A DNA stretch of 49,406 nucleotides from Clostridia bacterium (GTDB lineage: Bacteria > Bacillota > Clostridia > Christensenellales > CAG-917): positions 1 through 49,406 of the forward strand of contig CAAFLX010000006.1 of assembly GCA_900763875.1 (NCBI GenBank). The letters are read 5' to 3'. Positions within the stretch are counted from its first letter, which is position 1, and each line of letters opens with the position of its first letter. Below the pieces are notes generated by a model that did not search any database, was not told the origin of the DNA, and saw nothing but the letters and a program-made list of their open reading frames with translations. A program made the position numbers and the translations under genes. This document shows positions 33,371 through 42,077 of this stretch, in pieces.

Positions 33371-35041
33371 ATGGATTGTTTAACTCTCAAAAAATCAAAC
33401 TGCAAAAACTGCTATAAGTGCATACGCCATTGCCCCGTCAAAGCCATTCGCTTTTCGGGCAACCAAGCGCACATCATCGGCGACGAGTGCATTTTGTGCG
33501 GACGCTGTTTTGTCGTCTGCCCTCAAAACGCAAAAGAAATCGTCAACGAAACCGAAAAAGTCAAGGTGCTTTTGCAGTCCTATCCCGTCTACGTTTCCCT
33601 TGCCCCGTCGTTTATTGCAAACTATGAGGGCGTGGGCATAAACGCAATGCGCGACGCGCTCAAAAAGCTCGGCTTTGCCGACGTCGAGGAAACCGCGCTC
33701 GGAGCAACCGTTGTCAAAAACGAGTACGATAGGCTCCTCAGGGAAGAGAAGAGAGATATCGTCATATCCTCTTGTTGTCACACCGTAAACTTGCTCATCC
33801 AAAAGTATTTCCCCAAGGAAATGCCCTATCTTGCCGACGTTTTGTCGCCTATGCAAGCGCATTGCGCCGACCTAAAACGCCGCTATCCCAACGCAAAAAC
33901 CGTGTTTATCGGGCCTTGCGTTGCCAAAAAGGACGAGGCGCAACACTATGAGGGAATCGTTGACGCGGTTCTCACGTATGAGGAACTCACCGAGTGGCTC
34001 AATCAAGAGGGCGTCACGCTTGAAAAGAAAATGGATTCGCAAAATGAGAGCAGAGCCAGATTTTTCCCGACGACGGGCGGCATACTCAAAACCATGCACC
34101 TAGACGCTCCCGGTTATCAATATCTTGCAATCGACGGCATCGAAAACTGCATCTCCGCCCTCAAAGACATCGAAAACGGCAAAATCCATCACGCCTTTAT
34201 CGAAATGTCCTCGTGCGTTGGCAGTTGCGTCGGCGGCCCTGTTATGGAAAAATATCACCCCTCGCCCGTCAGGGAATACCTTGCCGTTGCCGACTATGCA
34301 GGCGACAAGGACTTTGAAGTCGCTCAGCCAAACAGCCACGATTTGCGCAAGTATTTCACCCTCATCGAGCGTGAAAACAAGATGCCGAGCGAGGCTCAAA
34401 TCAACGCCGCTTTGCGCCAAATGGGCAAACTCAGCAAGCGCGACGAACTAAATTGCGGCAGCTGCGGATACAATACTTGCCGTGAAAAAGCCATTGCGAT
34501 TTGCCAAGGCAAGGCGGAGGCTTCTATGTGCTTGCCCTACCTTCAAAAGAAGGCGGAAGGCTTTTCGGACAGAATTGTCAACAACACGCCAAACGGCATC
34601 ATCGTGCTCAACGATTCGCTTGAAGTGCAACAGATAAACGAGGCGGCAATGGACATCATGAACATACGCTCCGCAAGCGACGTTTTGGGCGAACAAGTGG
34701 TGCGTATCATGGAGCCCAAAGTTTTCTATGAAGTGCAGAAAACGAGGTTTAACGTACACAATCGCAGGGTTTATCTTGCCGAATACAAAAGATACGTTGA
34801 ACTCACCGTCGTTTACGACACCGACAATCACCTCTTTATCGGCATCATGCGCGACATCACTCACGAGGAAAAAGAGAGGGAGAAAAAAGAGAATATTTCA
34901 AGGCAAACAATCGAAACCGCGGACAAGGTCGTTGACAAGCAAATGCGCATAGTCCAAGAGATTGCGTCCTTGCTTGGCGAAACGGCGGCGGAAACCAAAA
35001 TCGCGCTGACAAAACTCAAGGAGTCCATAAAAGATGAATGA
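33371..35041 (+). CDS. PAS-domain [FeFe]-hydrogenase-like sensor (HydS, group C type)
   Basis: 556 residues. Order: two [4Fe-4S] clusters (Cys11-14-17-21 and CILCGRCFVVCP near 40-51); H-cluster domain about 60-350 with SSCCH near 133, GPCVAKKDE near 181 and SSCVGSCVGG near 280; an extra Fe-S motif CGSCGYNTC near 362 plus a later Cys; a PAS domain about 395-495; a coiled-coil tail about 498-556. The cluster cysteines are present, but TSCCP has become SSCCH and the MPC Met is Gly, as expected for sensory rather than high-turnover enzymes. AGAGGATAT precedes ATG. Its end overlaps the phosphatase start by 8 bases, so the two are made together; the tail could control the phosphatase according to H2. 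Confidence 0.9.
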   Translation: MDCLTLKKSNCKNCYKCIRHCPVKAIRFSGNQAHIIGDECILCGRCFVVCPQNAKEIVNETEKVKVLLQSYPVYVSLAPSFIANYEGVGINAMRDALKKLGFADVEETALGATVVKNEYDRLLREEKRDIVISSCCHTVNLLIQKYFPKEMPYLADVLSPMQAHCADLKRRYPNAKTVFIGPCVAKKDEAQHYEGIVDAVLTYEELTEWLNQEGVTLEKKMDSQNESRARFFPTTGGILKTMHLDAPGYQYLAIDGIENCISALKDIENGKIHHAFIEMSSCVGSCVGGPVMEKYHPSPVREYLAVADYAGDKDFEVAQPNSHDLRKYFTLIERENKMPSEAQINAALRQMGKLSKRDELNCGSCGYNTCREKAIAICQGKAEASMCLPYLQKKAEGFSDRIVNNTPNGIIVLNDSLEVQQINEAAMDIMNIRSASDVLGEQVVRIMEPKVFYEVQKTRFNVHNRRVYLAEYKRYVELTVVYDTDNHLFIGIMRDITHEEKEREKKENISRQTIETADKVVDKQMRIVQEIASLLGETAAETKIALTKLKESIKDE

Positions 35042-36206
35042 CCTTTGCGCCGACATCGGCTACAAAAGCATAAATCACGCGGGAGAACAACTGTGCGGCG
35101 ACCACGTTGACGTCGTTCAGCAAAGCGACGATTCAACCGTTGTCGTGCTTGCGGACGGACTCGGCAGCGGCGTTAAGGCAAGCATACTTTCAACCCTGAC
35201 AAGCAAAATCATTTCCACAATGATGGCGGAGGGGTTGACGCTCGAAGATTGCGTCGAAACAATCGCCGCAACACTGCCCATATGCTCCGTAAGAGGCGTT
35301 GCTTATTCAACGTTCACGATTCTTCACCTCGTTGCCAACCGTCAAGCGGAGATAATCCAGTATGACAACCCCGGCGTCGTTTTGTTGAGGGACGGTCAAA
35401 ACTACGACTTCCCAAAAACAGAAATGGTCATTGGCGGCAAAAAGATTTACAAATCCACTCTCGACTTGCGCGAAAACGACATCTTCGTGCTTATGAGCGA
35501 CGGCTGTCCTCACGCAGGCTTGGGGCTTTCCTACAACTTCGGTTGGAAGAGAGAGGACATAATCTCCTTTTTGGAGAGTATAAGTTTTGTCGGCTACACG
35601 GCAAAAACGCTGTCCACAATCCTCATCGACGAGTGCAACAAACTCTACGGCGGAGAGCCGGGCGACGACGCGACCGCGTGCGTGATTAGGATAAGAAGAC
35701 GCGAGCCTATGAACATACTTTTCGGGCCTCCGTCCAACCGCGACGATTGCGACAGAATGATGTCGCTGTTCTTCTCCAAAGAGGGCAAACACATCGTTTG
35801 CGGCGGCACAACCTCGTCAATTGCGGCAAAATACCTCGGCAAGAGCGTGCGCACGACTCTCGATTTCGAGTCAAGCGATGTTCCGCCCATATCCGAAATC
35901 GACGGCGTAGACCTAGTCACCGAGGGCGTCATCACGATGAACAAGGTGCTCACCTACGCAAAGGACTATTTGCAGGACAACGAAAGTTATGAGCAATGGA
36001 GTTTCAAGCGCGACGGCGCGTCGCTTATGGCAAGGCTTCTGTTTGAGGAGGCAACCGACATCAACTTCTTTGTCGGCAGAGCCATCAACCCCGCCCACCA
36101 AAACCCCGATTTGCCCATCAACTTCAGCATAAAAATGAATCTTGTCACTGAACTTTCCGACTGCCTCGTCAAAATGGGCAAGCGTGTGAAAGTGTCCTAC
36201 TTCTGA
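35034..36206 (+). CDS. PP2C/SpoIIE-type serine phosphatase
   Basis: 390 residues. The N-terminal about 220 residues form a PPM phosphatase domain: VVLADGLGSGVKAS near 38-51 (metal Asp and Gly), MSDGCPHAG near 153 and GDDATACVIRI near 210 give the metal-binding aspartates. The last about 160 residues (FGPPSNRDDCDRMM onward) are a domain seen after the phosphatase in hydrogenase-linked homologues; function unknown. No membrane segments, unlike SpoIIE of sporulation. It overlaps the sensory hydrogenase by 8 bases, which points to a sensor-phosphatase pair. The substrate protein is not evident; no anti-sigma or STAS gene is adjacent. Confidence 0.9.
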   Translation: MNDLCADIGYKSINHAGEQLCGDHVDVVQQSDDSTVVVLADGLGSGVKASILSTLTSKIISTMMAEGLTLEDCVETIAATLPICSVRGVAYSTFTILHLVANRQAEIIQYDNPGVVLLRDGQNYDFPKTEMVIGGKKIYKSTLDLRENDIFVLMSDGCPHAGLGLSYNFGWKREDIISFLESISFVGYTAKTLSTILIDECNKLYGGEPGDDATACVIRIRRREPMNILFGPPSNRDDCDRMMSLFFSKEGKHIVCGGTTSSIAAKYLGKSVRTTLDFESSDVPPISEIDGVDLVTEGVITMNKVLTYAKDYLQDNESYEQWSFKRDGASLMARLLFEEATDINFFVGRAINPAHQNPDLPINFSIKMNLVTELSDCLVKMGKRVKVSYF

Positions 36207-36370
36207 TACGTTTTTTCAAAGCGGACGTCGGCATACTCTTGCAAAGAGGGAAAAGCAGGGCGGCGGTGCATAAAACCTCGCAAAGCGACTAAAAGCGGAA
36301 ACGAGGCGCATAAAAAAGTGTAAAATAGTATAAATATAAATATATTTTTTACAAAACGAGCAAAATGTTA

Positions 36371-36398
36371 TTGCCAAGCGTGCGAATTAGTGTATAAT
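36371..36398 (+). promoter_or_regulatory. Promoter of the second hydrogenase
   Basis: TTGCCA (36371-36376), 16-base spacer, TATAAT (36393-36398). It gives the hydrogenase its own transcription start inside the 227-bp gap after the phosphatase. Confidence 0.7.
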
Positions 36399-36433
36399 GT
36401 CGCAAACGTACAATAAGTCAAAAAGGTGTAAAG

Positions 36434-37855
36434 ATGAGAATATTCGACACAAAAGTTCAACATCTCAAATACAAAGTTTTGCGCGAAGTCGCAAGAGAGG
36501 CGTGGGCGGGTACGCTCGATACAAACGCCATCGACATTCCCAAGCGTATCGTCCCCGGCAAAGTGCCAACGATGCGTTGTTGCGTATACAAGGAGCGCGC
36601 CATTTTGGGCGAGCGCGTCAAACTTGCAATGGGCGGTCACAAGGACAATCCCAACGTCATCGAGGTCATCGACATCGCTTGCGACGAGTGTCCTATGGGC
36701 GGCTATGAAGTCACGCACGCGTGCAGAGGCTGTCTTGCTCACCGTTGCGAGGACGTCTGCAAATTCGGAGCAATCACGTTTGACAGCCAACACGTTGCGC
36801 ACATCGACAAGTCCAAGTGCAAAGAGTGCGGTGCGTGCGCAAAGGTTTGCCCCTACAGCGCAATCACCAACCACAAACGCCCCTGCGAAATGGCTTGCAA
36901 AGTCAAGGCCATCACAATGGACGAAAATCGCGCGGCAAAAATCGACAACTCCAAGTGCATCGAGTGCGGCGCGTGCGTCTATCAATGCCCGTGGGGTGCA
37001 ATCTCCGACAAATCTTACATTCTCGACGTCATCAATCTCATAAAAGAGAGCGAAAACAACACCAAATACAAGCTCTATGCGGTGGTCGCGCCCTCGATTT
37101 CGAGCCAATTTACCTACGCCAAACTCGGTCAGGTCATCACGGGCTTGAAAGTGTTGGGATTTCACACCGTTGTTGAGGCTGCGCTCGGCGCGGATATGGT
37201 GCTACTTTCGGAGGCAAGAGAACTTGCCGAAAAAGGATTCCTCACAAGCTCCTGCTGCCCCGCGTTTGTGTCCTACATCAAAAAGAATTTCCCCAATATG
37301 GTGGAAAATATATCCCATAATCTCTCGCCGATGGCAATGATTTCCAAGTATATCAAGGACACCACCCCCGGCGCAAAAGTTGTGTTCATCGGGCCTTGCA
37401 CCGCCAAAAAAGCAGAAATTTTGGACGAAAAAGTCAAACCGTATGTCGATTCCGTCCTCACTTTCGAGGAATTGCAAGCTCTCTTTGACAGCAAGGATAT
37501 GGAAATCACGTCCCTTGCCGAGGGCGTGCTTGACAACGCCTCATATTTCGGACGTATCTTTGCTCGTTGCGGAGGACTCAGCGACTCTCTCAAACAGTCC
37601 CTCAAAGAGCAAAACATCGACTTTGACCTCAAAGGTTGCGCCTGCGACGGCATCGACGAGTGCCGTATCGCCCTCCTCAAAAAGAGCAAAAACCTCTCCG
37701 ACGTCAACTTCATCGAAGGTATGGCGTGCACCGGCGGTTGCATCGGCGGCGCAGGTTGCCTCACCCACGGCGAAAAGAACAAAGCCGAAGTGGACAAGTA
37801 TGGACGGGAGGCGTTGGAGAAGACTATTACCGATGCCGTCAAAGTCCTCGGTTAA
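36434..37855 (+). CDS. [FeFe]-hydrogenase, monomeric group-B type
   Basis: 473 residues. An N-terminal stretch with CDECPMGGYEVTHACRGCLAHRCEDVC (cysteines near 84-111) precedes two [4Fe-4S] motifs, CKECGACAKVCP near 131 and CIECGACVYQCP near 176. The H-cluster domain has TSSCCPAF near 271, GPCTAKKAE near 319 and GMACTGGCIGG near 429; all four H-cluster cysteines are present. The long Cys-rich N-terminus and GPC in place of MPC fit group B rather than the bifurcating HydABC enzyme. It would oxidise or make H2 with ferredoxin. AAAAGGTG precedes ATG. No maturases (HydE, F, G) are in the window. Its stop codon lies in the 18-bp outer stem of C5. Confidence 0.92.
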   Translation: MRIFDTKVQHLKYKVLREVAREAWAGTLDTNAIDIPKRIVPGKVPTMRCCVYKERAILGERVKLAMGGHKDNPNVIEVIDIACDECPMGGYEVTHACRGCLAHRCEDVCKFGAITFDSQHVAHIDKSKCKECGACAKVCPYSAITNHKRPCEMACKVKAITMDENRAAKIDNSKCIECGACVYQCPWGAISDKSYILDVINLIKESENNTKYKLYAVVAPSISSQFTYAKLGQVITGLKVLGFHTVVEAALGADMVLLSEARELAEKGFLTSSCCPAFVSYIKKNFPNMVENISHNLSPMAMISKYIKDTTPGAKVVFIGPCTAKKAEILDEKVKPYVDSVLTFEELQALFDSKDMEITSLAEGVLDNASYFGRIFARCGGLSDSLKQSLKEQNIDFDLKGCACDGIDECRIALLKKSKNLSDVNFIEGMACTGGCIGGAGCLTHGEKNKAEVDKYGREALEKTITDAVKVLG

Positions 37856-37977
37856 ACGCTATCAAACGGCGAATAACTTTGTCAGCGTCTGCCCCATAAA
37901 CAGTCACGTACAACGAGTACGCTCCTGTCTATGTTGGCAGGCTCTTTCTTGTTCTTCATCCGTTTGATAGTGTTTAA
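37852..37977 (+). repeat. Family-C 3'-end element, copy C5
   Basis: Outer arms TTAAACGCTATCAAACGG / CCGTTTGATAGTGTTTAA: 18 bp, fully paired with one G-U, including the hydrogenase TAA. Inner stem GCGTCTGCC/GGCAGGCTC (37885-37944) with one mismatch and one G-U. Apex CGTAC-aacga-GTACG. Conserved CGAATAACTTTGTCA and TTTCTTGTTCTTCATC. Confidence 0.85.
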
Positions 37978-37980
37978 TTG

Positions 37981-38103
37981 AAACTGTGCTAAATCGTGCC
38001 TAACTTTGTCAGAGGCATCCGCCTGTCAACTCATGTACTTCAAGTACATTAGGGTTGCCATTCGGATGCCTCTTCCTTGTTATCCATCGATTTATCGCGG
38101 TTT
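37981..38103 (+). repeat. Family-C element, copy C6 (not next to a gene)
   Basis: Lies 3 bases after C5. The inner 61-nt hairpin and 3' half equal C2 (26 kb away) except for the pentaloop, ttcaa instead of gcaat. Outer arms AAACTGTGcTAAATCG / CGATTTAtCGCGGTTT: where C2 has G-C and C-G pairs, C6 has G-U pairs, so pairing is kept. Confidence 0.8.
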
Positions 38104-38112
38104 TAATTTTTC

Positions 38113-38465
38113 TCTACAAACGGGCGTTTATTAGTCCTTTACAAGAGTTGACGGCGTGAACTCTTAAATGCAACTTCCCTCTTCCTCACGTGTTTCCCCC
38201 ACCGCCGTTCCCCCTCTGCGTGCCTTGAGGGAACCCACGGCGTCCGCTCCGCGTGGGGACACACTCAGCACTCGCATAGATAGGTATCGTCCCTTTATTA
38301 TGTCACTGCGCTTTGTGCGCCAGCTACGCAACAACACGGCGCAGTCGCTTGTACTATACGTCAAGCTCGGCGTTCGCTTTTCTCGCCGCCTTGCGGCTCG
38401 TGTTCCGTCTTTGAAGTTGCCCATACCGTGTATAAGAACGCCCCGAATAAGTGAAGATTCTTCCT
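38113..38465 (-). repeat. Family-A interspersed repeat, copy A6
   Basis: Reverse-oriented full copy, ACTGCGC-type variable hairpin with TAGCTGGCGCAC loop. In tandem with A7, the same orientation. Confidence 0.85.
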
Positions 38466-38768
38466 CTACAAGGGGTGGTGGCGTGTACTATAAATAAAAT
38501 ATACCCTTTCCTCACGTGTTTCCCCTACCGCCGTTCCCCCTTAAAAGGGAACCCACGGCGTCCGCTCCGCGTGGGGACACACTCAGCACTCGCATAGAAA
38601 GGGGCAATTCTCTCATTATGCCACTTCGCCTGCGTGGCGGCTACGCAACAGAATGCCACGCATTCTCGTACTATTCGTCAAGCTCGGCGTTCGCTTTTCT
38701 CGCCGCCTTGCGGCTCGTGTTCCGTCTTTGAAGTTGCACATACCGTGTATAGGTGTGCTATGAATCTC
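38466..38768 (-). repeat. Family-A interspersed repeat, copy A7
   Basis: Reverse-oriented. Variable hairpin TGCGTGG (38631-38637) with CCACGCA (38656-38662), shared only with A8. Ends next to the promoter of the HAD gene. Confidence 0.85.
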
Positions 38769-38788
38769 CACACTCCAAAAACTACGGG

Positions 38789-38817
38789 TTGAAACAATGC
38801 AAGATGCGTGGTATAAT
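38789..38817 (+). promoter_or_regulatory. Promoter of the HAD gene
   Basis: TTGAAA (38789-38794), 17-base spacer, TATAAT (38812-38817). Confidence 0.8.
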
Positions 38818-38890
38818 ATACATGTCGGACGGCGATTTGACGATAAATCGGCGGTTTGGCACTCAAAATCCACGATAAAGGTGAATTTTT

Positions 38891-39736
38891 ATGAAAAAAC
38901 CTATTGTTGCCATTATGTACGACTTTGACAAAACGCTCATCACGCGCGATATGCAGGAGTACAAGTTCATTCCGAGTTTGGGTATGCAACCCGACGAATT
39001 TTGGGACGGCACGCAGAAACTTGCAGTCGAGCAACAAATGGACAGTGTGCTTGCTTATATGTTTGCCATGATGACCAAGGCGAGGGAAAACGGCACTCCG
39101 CTCAAGCGGCAAGACCTTGTTGAAAGCGGCAAGGACGTTGTGTATTTGCCGGGGGTTGAAGATTGGTTTGAGCGCATAAATCGCTATGGCGAAGAGGCGG
39201 GCGTTGAAATCGAGCACTACGTTCTCTCGTCGGGGCTTAAAGAAATCATTGACGGAACGAGCATCGCAAAGCACTTCAAAAAGGTGTTTGCAAGCGAGTT
39301 TTTGTACGGCGAGGACGGCAATGCCATGTGGGCGAAAATGGCTGTCAACTACACCAACAAAACCCAGTTTGTCTACCGCATCAACAAGGGCGTTCTTGAC
39401 ATAAGCAACAACACCGACGTCAACGCGTCCACTCCCGAAAGCGAGCGCAGAGTCTTTTTCAACAATATGATTTATCTCGGCGACGGACTCACCGACGTGC
39501 CGTGTATGAAACTTGTCAAGCTCTCGGGCGGACACTCCATAGCCCTCTATCAAGACGGGCAAAAGGACAAGGTGCAACCCCTGCTCAAACACGAGAGGGT
39601 GGACTGGATTTTCCAAGCCGACTATCGCGAGGGCAAGCCTCTTGACGAGGTGGTGAAAAATCTCATCTACAAGCTCGGCGTTGAGAACAAACTCATTCGA
39701 TTGAGTCACGACCAAAAGCGCGCAATCAAGGAATAA
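38891..39736 (+). CDS. HAD superfamily phosphatase
   Basis: 281 residues. Motif I DFDKT with nucleophile Asp11 and Asp13, motif II in LSSGLKE near 116, a Lys in the KHFKK region near 128-134 and motif IV GDGLTDVPCM near 196-205 complete the catalytic set. A helical cap of about 80 residues follows motif I (C1 type, as in phosphoserine phosphatase-like enzymes). Substrate unknown. AAAGGTG precedes the ATG. It is separated from thrS by the T-box leader and has its own promoter. No neighbour suggests a pathway. Confidence 0.88.
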   Translation: MKKPIVAIMYDFDKTLITRDMQEYKFIPSLGMQPDEFWDGTQKLAVEQQMDSVLAYMFAMMTKARENGTPLKRQDLVESGKDVVYLPGVEDWFERINRYGEEAGVEIEHYVLSSGLKEIIDGTSIAKHFKKVFASEFLYGEDGNAMWAKMAVNYTNKTQFVYRINKGVLDISNNTDVNASTPESERRVFFNNMIYLGDGLTDVPCMKLVKLSGGHSIALYQDGQKDKVQPLLKHERVDWIFQADYREGKPLDEVVKNLIYKLGVENKLIRLSHDQKRAIKE

Positions 39737-39764
39737 TCCTGTTTTTTGATATGTTCAAAATGCG

Positions 39765-39793
39765 TTGACAGCCGAAAAATCGGGTGATATAAT
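39765..39793 (+). promoter_or_regulatory. Promoter of the thrS T-box transcript
   Basis: TTGACA (39765-39770), 17-base spacer, TATAAT (39788-39793): full consensus. Confidence 0.9.
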
Positions 39794-39797
39794 CAAG

Positions 39798-40047
39798 TCG
39801 AAAATTTGAAAGACTGTGAAGGAAAGAGTAACTCTTCATTGCCGCACCGAGAGAGAGAAACATATGCTGGGAGTTTCTTTGCGGAGGTTGAGCGAAGACC
39901 ATTCCGGAGTCGCGCGCCGAAACAGCAGTAAGCGTCGCCGCACCCCTTGCGTAAAAGGAAAAACGAGTAAAAATCAAGGTGGAACCGAGCAAAATTTGCG
40001 CCCTTGGGAAAAACGTTGGATACGTTTTTTTCGAGGGTTTTTTGTTT
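39798..40047 (+). ncRNA. T-box riboswitch, threonine, upstream of thrS
   Basis: Transcribed leader with an AGAGTAA box near 39825, a stem I region containing GAGAGAGAAAC and CTGGGAG, and a specifier candidate ACC (Thr) at 39898-39900 in GCGAAGACCATTCC. The T-box AAGGTGGAACCGAG is at 39976-39989; TGGA would pair with a tRNA 3' end UCCA, i.e. discriminator U as expected for many bacterial tRNA-Thr. A terminator hairpin starting CCCTTGGG with AACGT/ACGTT and closing CGAGGG plus T6 spans 40009-40047 and competes with the antiterminator. Uncharged tRNA-Thr should allow thrS expression. Confidence 0.9.
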
Positions 40048-40113
40048 GAAAGCCTTGAAAAACGACATAAAAACACAAAATAACATGAAAATTTATCATA
40101 AAAGGAGCGTTTT

Positions 40114-41880
40114 ATGAAAGTTGTCTACAACAACGGCACTGTTGGCGAAATCACCGACAAAGCCGAAGAATTGCACGTGATTCGTCACACGGCGGCGCAT
40201 ATTATGGCGCAGGCAATCAAGCGTCTTTTCCCCGAGGCGGACTTTGCATACGGCCCTGCCAACGAAAAGGGATTCTATTATGACGTTGACCTTGGCGAAA
40301 CCAAACTCACCGACGACGATCTTGCCCGTATCGAGGCGGAAATGAAGAAAATCGTCAAAGAAAATCTGCCGATCAAGGCGTTTTCTCTTCCTCGCGAGGA
40401 GGCAATCGCGCTGATGAAAGAGAGGGGAGAGAAGTACAAAGTCGAGCATATCGGCGACCTTGACGAGGACGCGGTGATTTCGTTCTATCAACAAGGCGAA
40501 TACGTGGATATGTGCGTTGGGCCTCACCTCACCTACACAAAGGCACTCAAAGCGTTCAAGATTATGGGGCAGTCGGGCGCGTACTGGAAAAACGACAAAA
40601 ACAACAAGATGCTCACAAGGGTCAAGGGCACGGCTTTTGCAACTCAACAAGAGCTTGACGACTATCTCAAACTTCTCGAAGAGGCAGAAAAGCGCGACCA
40701 TCGTCGCATAGGCAAGGAAATGAAGTTGTTTATGCTTTGCGACGAAGCCCCGGGATTCCCGTTCTTCTTGCCAAACGGTATGGCGATAAAAAATTCGCTC
40801 ATCGACTACTGGCGCGAGATTCACACGCGCGACCACTACGTTGAGGTGTCAACGCCGATGATTATGAATCGTCATTTGTGGGAAACCAGCGGACACTGGG
40901 ATCACTACAAGGACAATATGTATTCCACGATTATTGACGAGGAAACCTATTGCGTAAAGCCTATGAACTGCCCGGGCGGCGTAATGGTGTACAAGAGCGA
41001 GCCGCACAGCTATCGCGATTTGCCCTTGCGCGTGGGCGAACTCGGACTTGTGCATCGCCACGAGCTTAAAGGCGCGCTCCACGGCTTGTTTAGAGTGAGA
41101 TGTTTCACCCAAGACGACGCGCACATCTTTATGAGAAGGGAGCAAATCACCGACGAAATCGTGGGTGTCGTGCACCTTATCAACGAGGTGTACAGCAAGT
41201 TTGGCTTTAAGTATTTTGTGGAGCTTTCCACTCGTCCCGAAAACAGTATGGGCAGCGACGAGGACTGGGAGGCGGCAACCAACGGACTCAAAACCGCTCT
41301 TGAAAAAATCGGGCTTCCGTACATCGTCAACGAGGGCGACGGCGCGTTCTACGGCCCGAAAATCGACTTCCACCTCGAAGACACTCTCGGCAGAACGTGG
41401 CAATGCGGCACAATTCAGCTCGACTTCCAAATGCCAATCAACTTCGGGCTAGAATACGTGGACGAAAACGGCGAAAGACAACGCCCCATTATGGTTCACC
41501 GCGTGGTGTACGGCTCGATTGAGAGATTTATAGGCATACTCACCGAGCATTTTGCAGGCAAGTTCCCGACGTGGCTCGCACCCATTCAGGTCAAAGTTCT
41601 GCCCGTGTCCGAAAAGCACGACGAGTACGCAAGAAAGGTGTACGAGGCGTTGCGAGAGGCGCATATCCGCACCGAGTACGACGACCGCAACGAGAAAATC
41701 GGCTACAAAATTAGAGAGGCGCAAGTTGTGGACAGAGTGCCGTATATGCTTGTCATCGGTCAACAAGAGGCGGACAACGGCACGGTTGCGGTGCGTTTTA
41801 GAGATACTGCAGAAACCAAAACCATGTCCCTTGACGAGTTTGTGACCTTTGTTTGCGACGAGATTCGCACGAGAAAGTAA
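40114..41880 (+). CDS. thrS: Threonyl-tRNA synthetase, TGS domain missing
   Basis: 588 residues instead of about 640: the N-terminal TGS domain is absent. The editing domain is present, with HTAAH near 28 and CVGPH near 135 supplying the zinc/hydrolytic residues that clear Ser-tRNA-Thr. The class II catalytic core follows (motif 2 in ELGLVHRHELKGALHG and the FTQDDAHIF segment; zinc ligands in PMNCPGGV near 287 and the two later His), then the anticodon-binding domain from about 485 (PIQVKVLPV). AAAGGAG precedes the ATG. Expression is set by the T-box leader. TGS-less ThrRS occurs in some Clostridia, so this is not a truncation. Confidence 0.96.
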   Translation: MKVVYNNGTVGEITDKAEELHVIRHTAAHIMAQAIKRLFPEADFAYGPANEKGFYYDVDLGETKLTDDDLARIEAEMKKIVKENLPIKAFSLPREEAIALMKERGEKYKVEHIGDLDEDAVISFYQQGEYVDMCVGPHLTYTKALKAFKIMGQSGAYWKNDKNNKMLTRVKGTAFATQQELDDYLKLLEEAEKRDHRRIGKEMKLFMLCDEAPGFPFFLPNGMAIKNSLIDYWREIHTRDHYVEVSTPMIMNRHLWETSGHWDHYKDNMYSTIIDEETYCVKPMNCPGGVMVYKSEPHSYRDLPLRVGELGLVHRHELKGALHGLFRVRCFTQDDAHIFMRREQITDEIVGVVHLINEVYSKFGFKYFVELSTRPENSMGSDEDWEAATNGLKTALEKIGLPYIVNEGDGAFYGPKIDFHLEDTLGRTWQCGTIQLDFQMPINFGLEYVDENGERQRPIMVHRVVYGSIERFIGILTEHFAGKFPTWLAPIQVKVLPVSEKHDEYARKVYEALREAHIRTEYDDRNEKIGYKIREAQVVDRVPYMLVIGQQEADNGTVAVRFRDTAETKTMSLDEFVTFVCDEIRTRK

Positions 41881-41978
41881 TCAAAAACCCAAAAAACAGA
41901 GCGCAATGCGTGCTTTTTGATATCAAACACTTGTCGAAAAAGCCAAATAAATTGCCGTTTCTGTTGCAAATCGTAACG

Positions 41979-42006
41979 AAAAACCGCAGTTTGTCTGCGG
42001 TTTTTT
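41979..42006 (+). terminator. Terminator of thrS
   Basis: AAAAACCGCAG-tttgt-CTGCGGTTTTTT, about 100 bp after the stop. Confidence 0.85.
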
Positions 42007-42017
42007 CAAATTTTGGG

Positions 42018-42046
42018 TTGTTATGCGCACGCGCATATGATAGAAT
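42018..42046 (+). promoter_or_regulatory. Promoter with operator-like palindrome, GPH symporter
   Basis: TTGTTA (42018-42023), 17-base spacer, TAGAAT (42041-42046). The spacer holds TATGCGC-AC-GCGCATA (42022-42037), a good site for a dimeric repressor. Confidence 0.6.
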
Positions 42047-42077
42047 GGAATCTGTAATATGTTTTACGAGGTGTATC

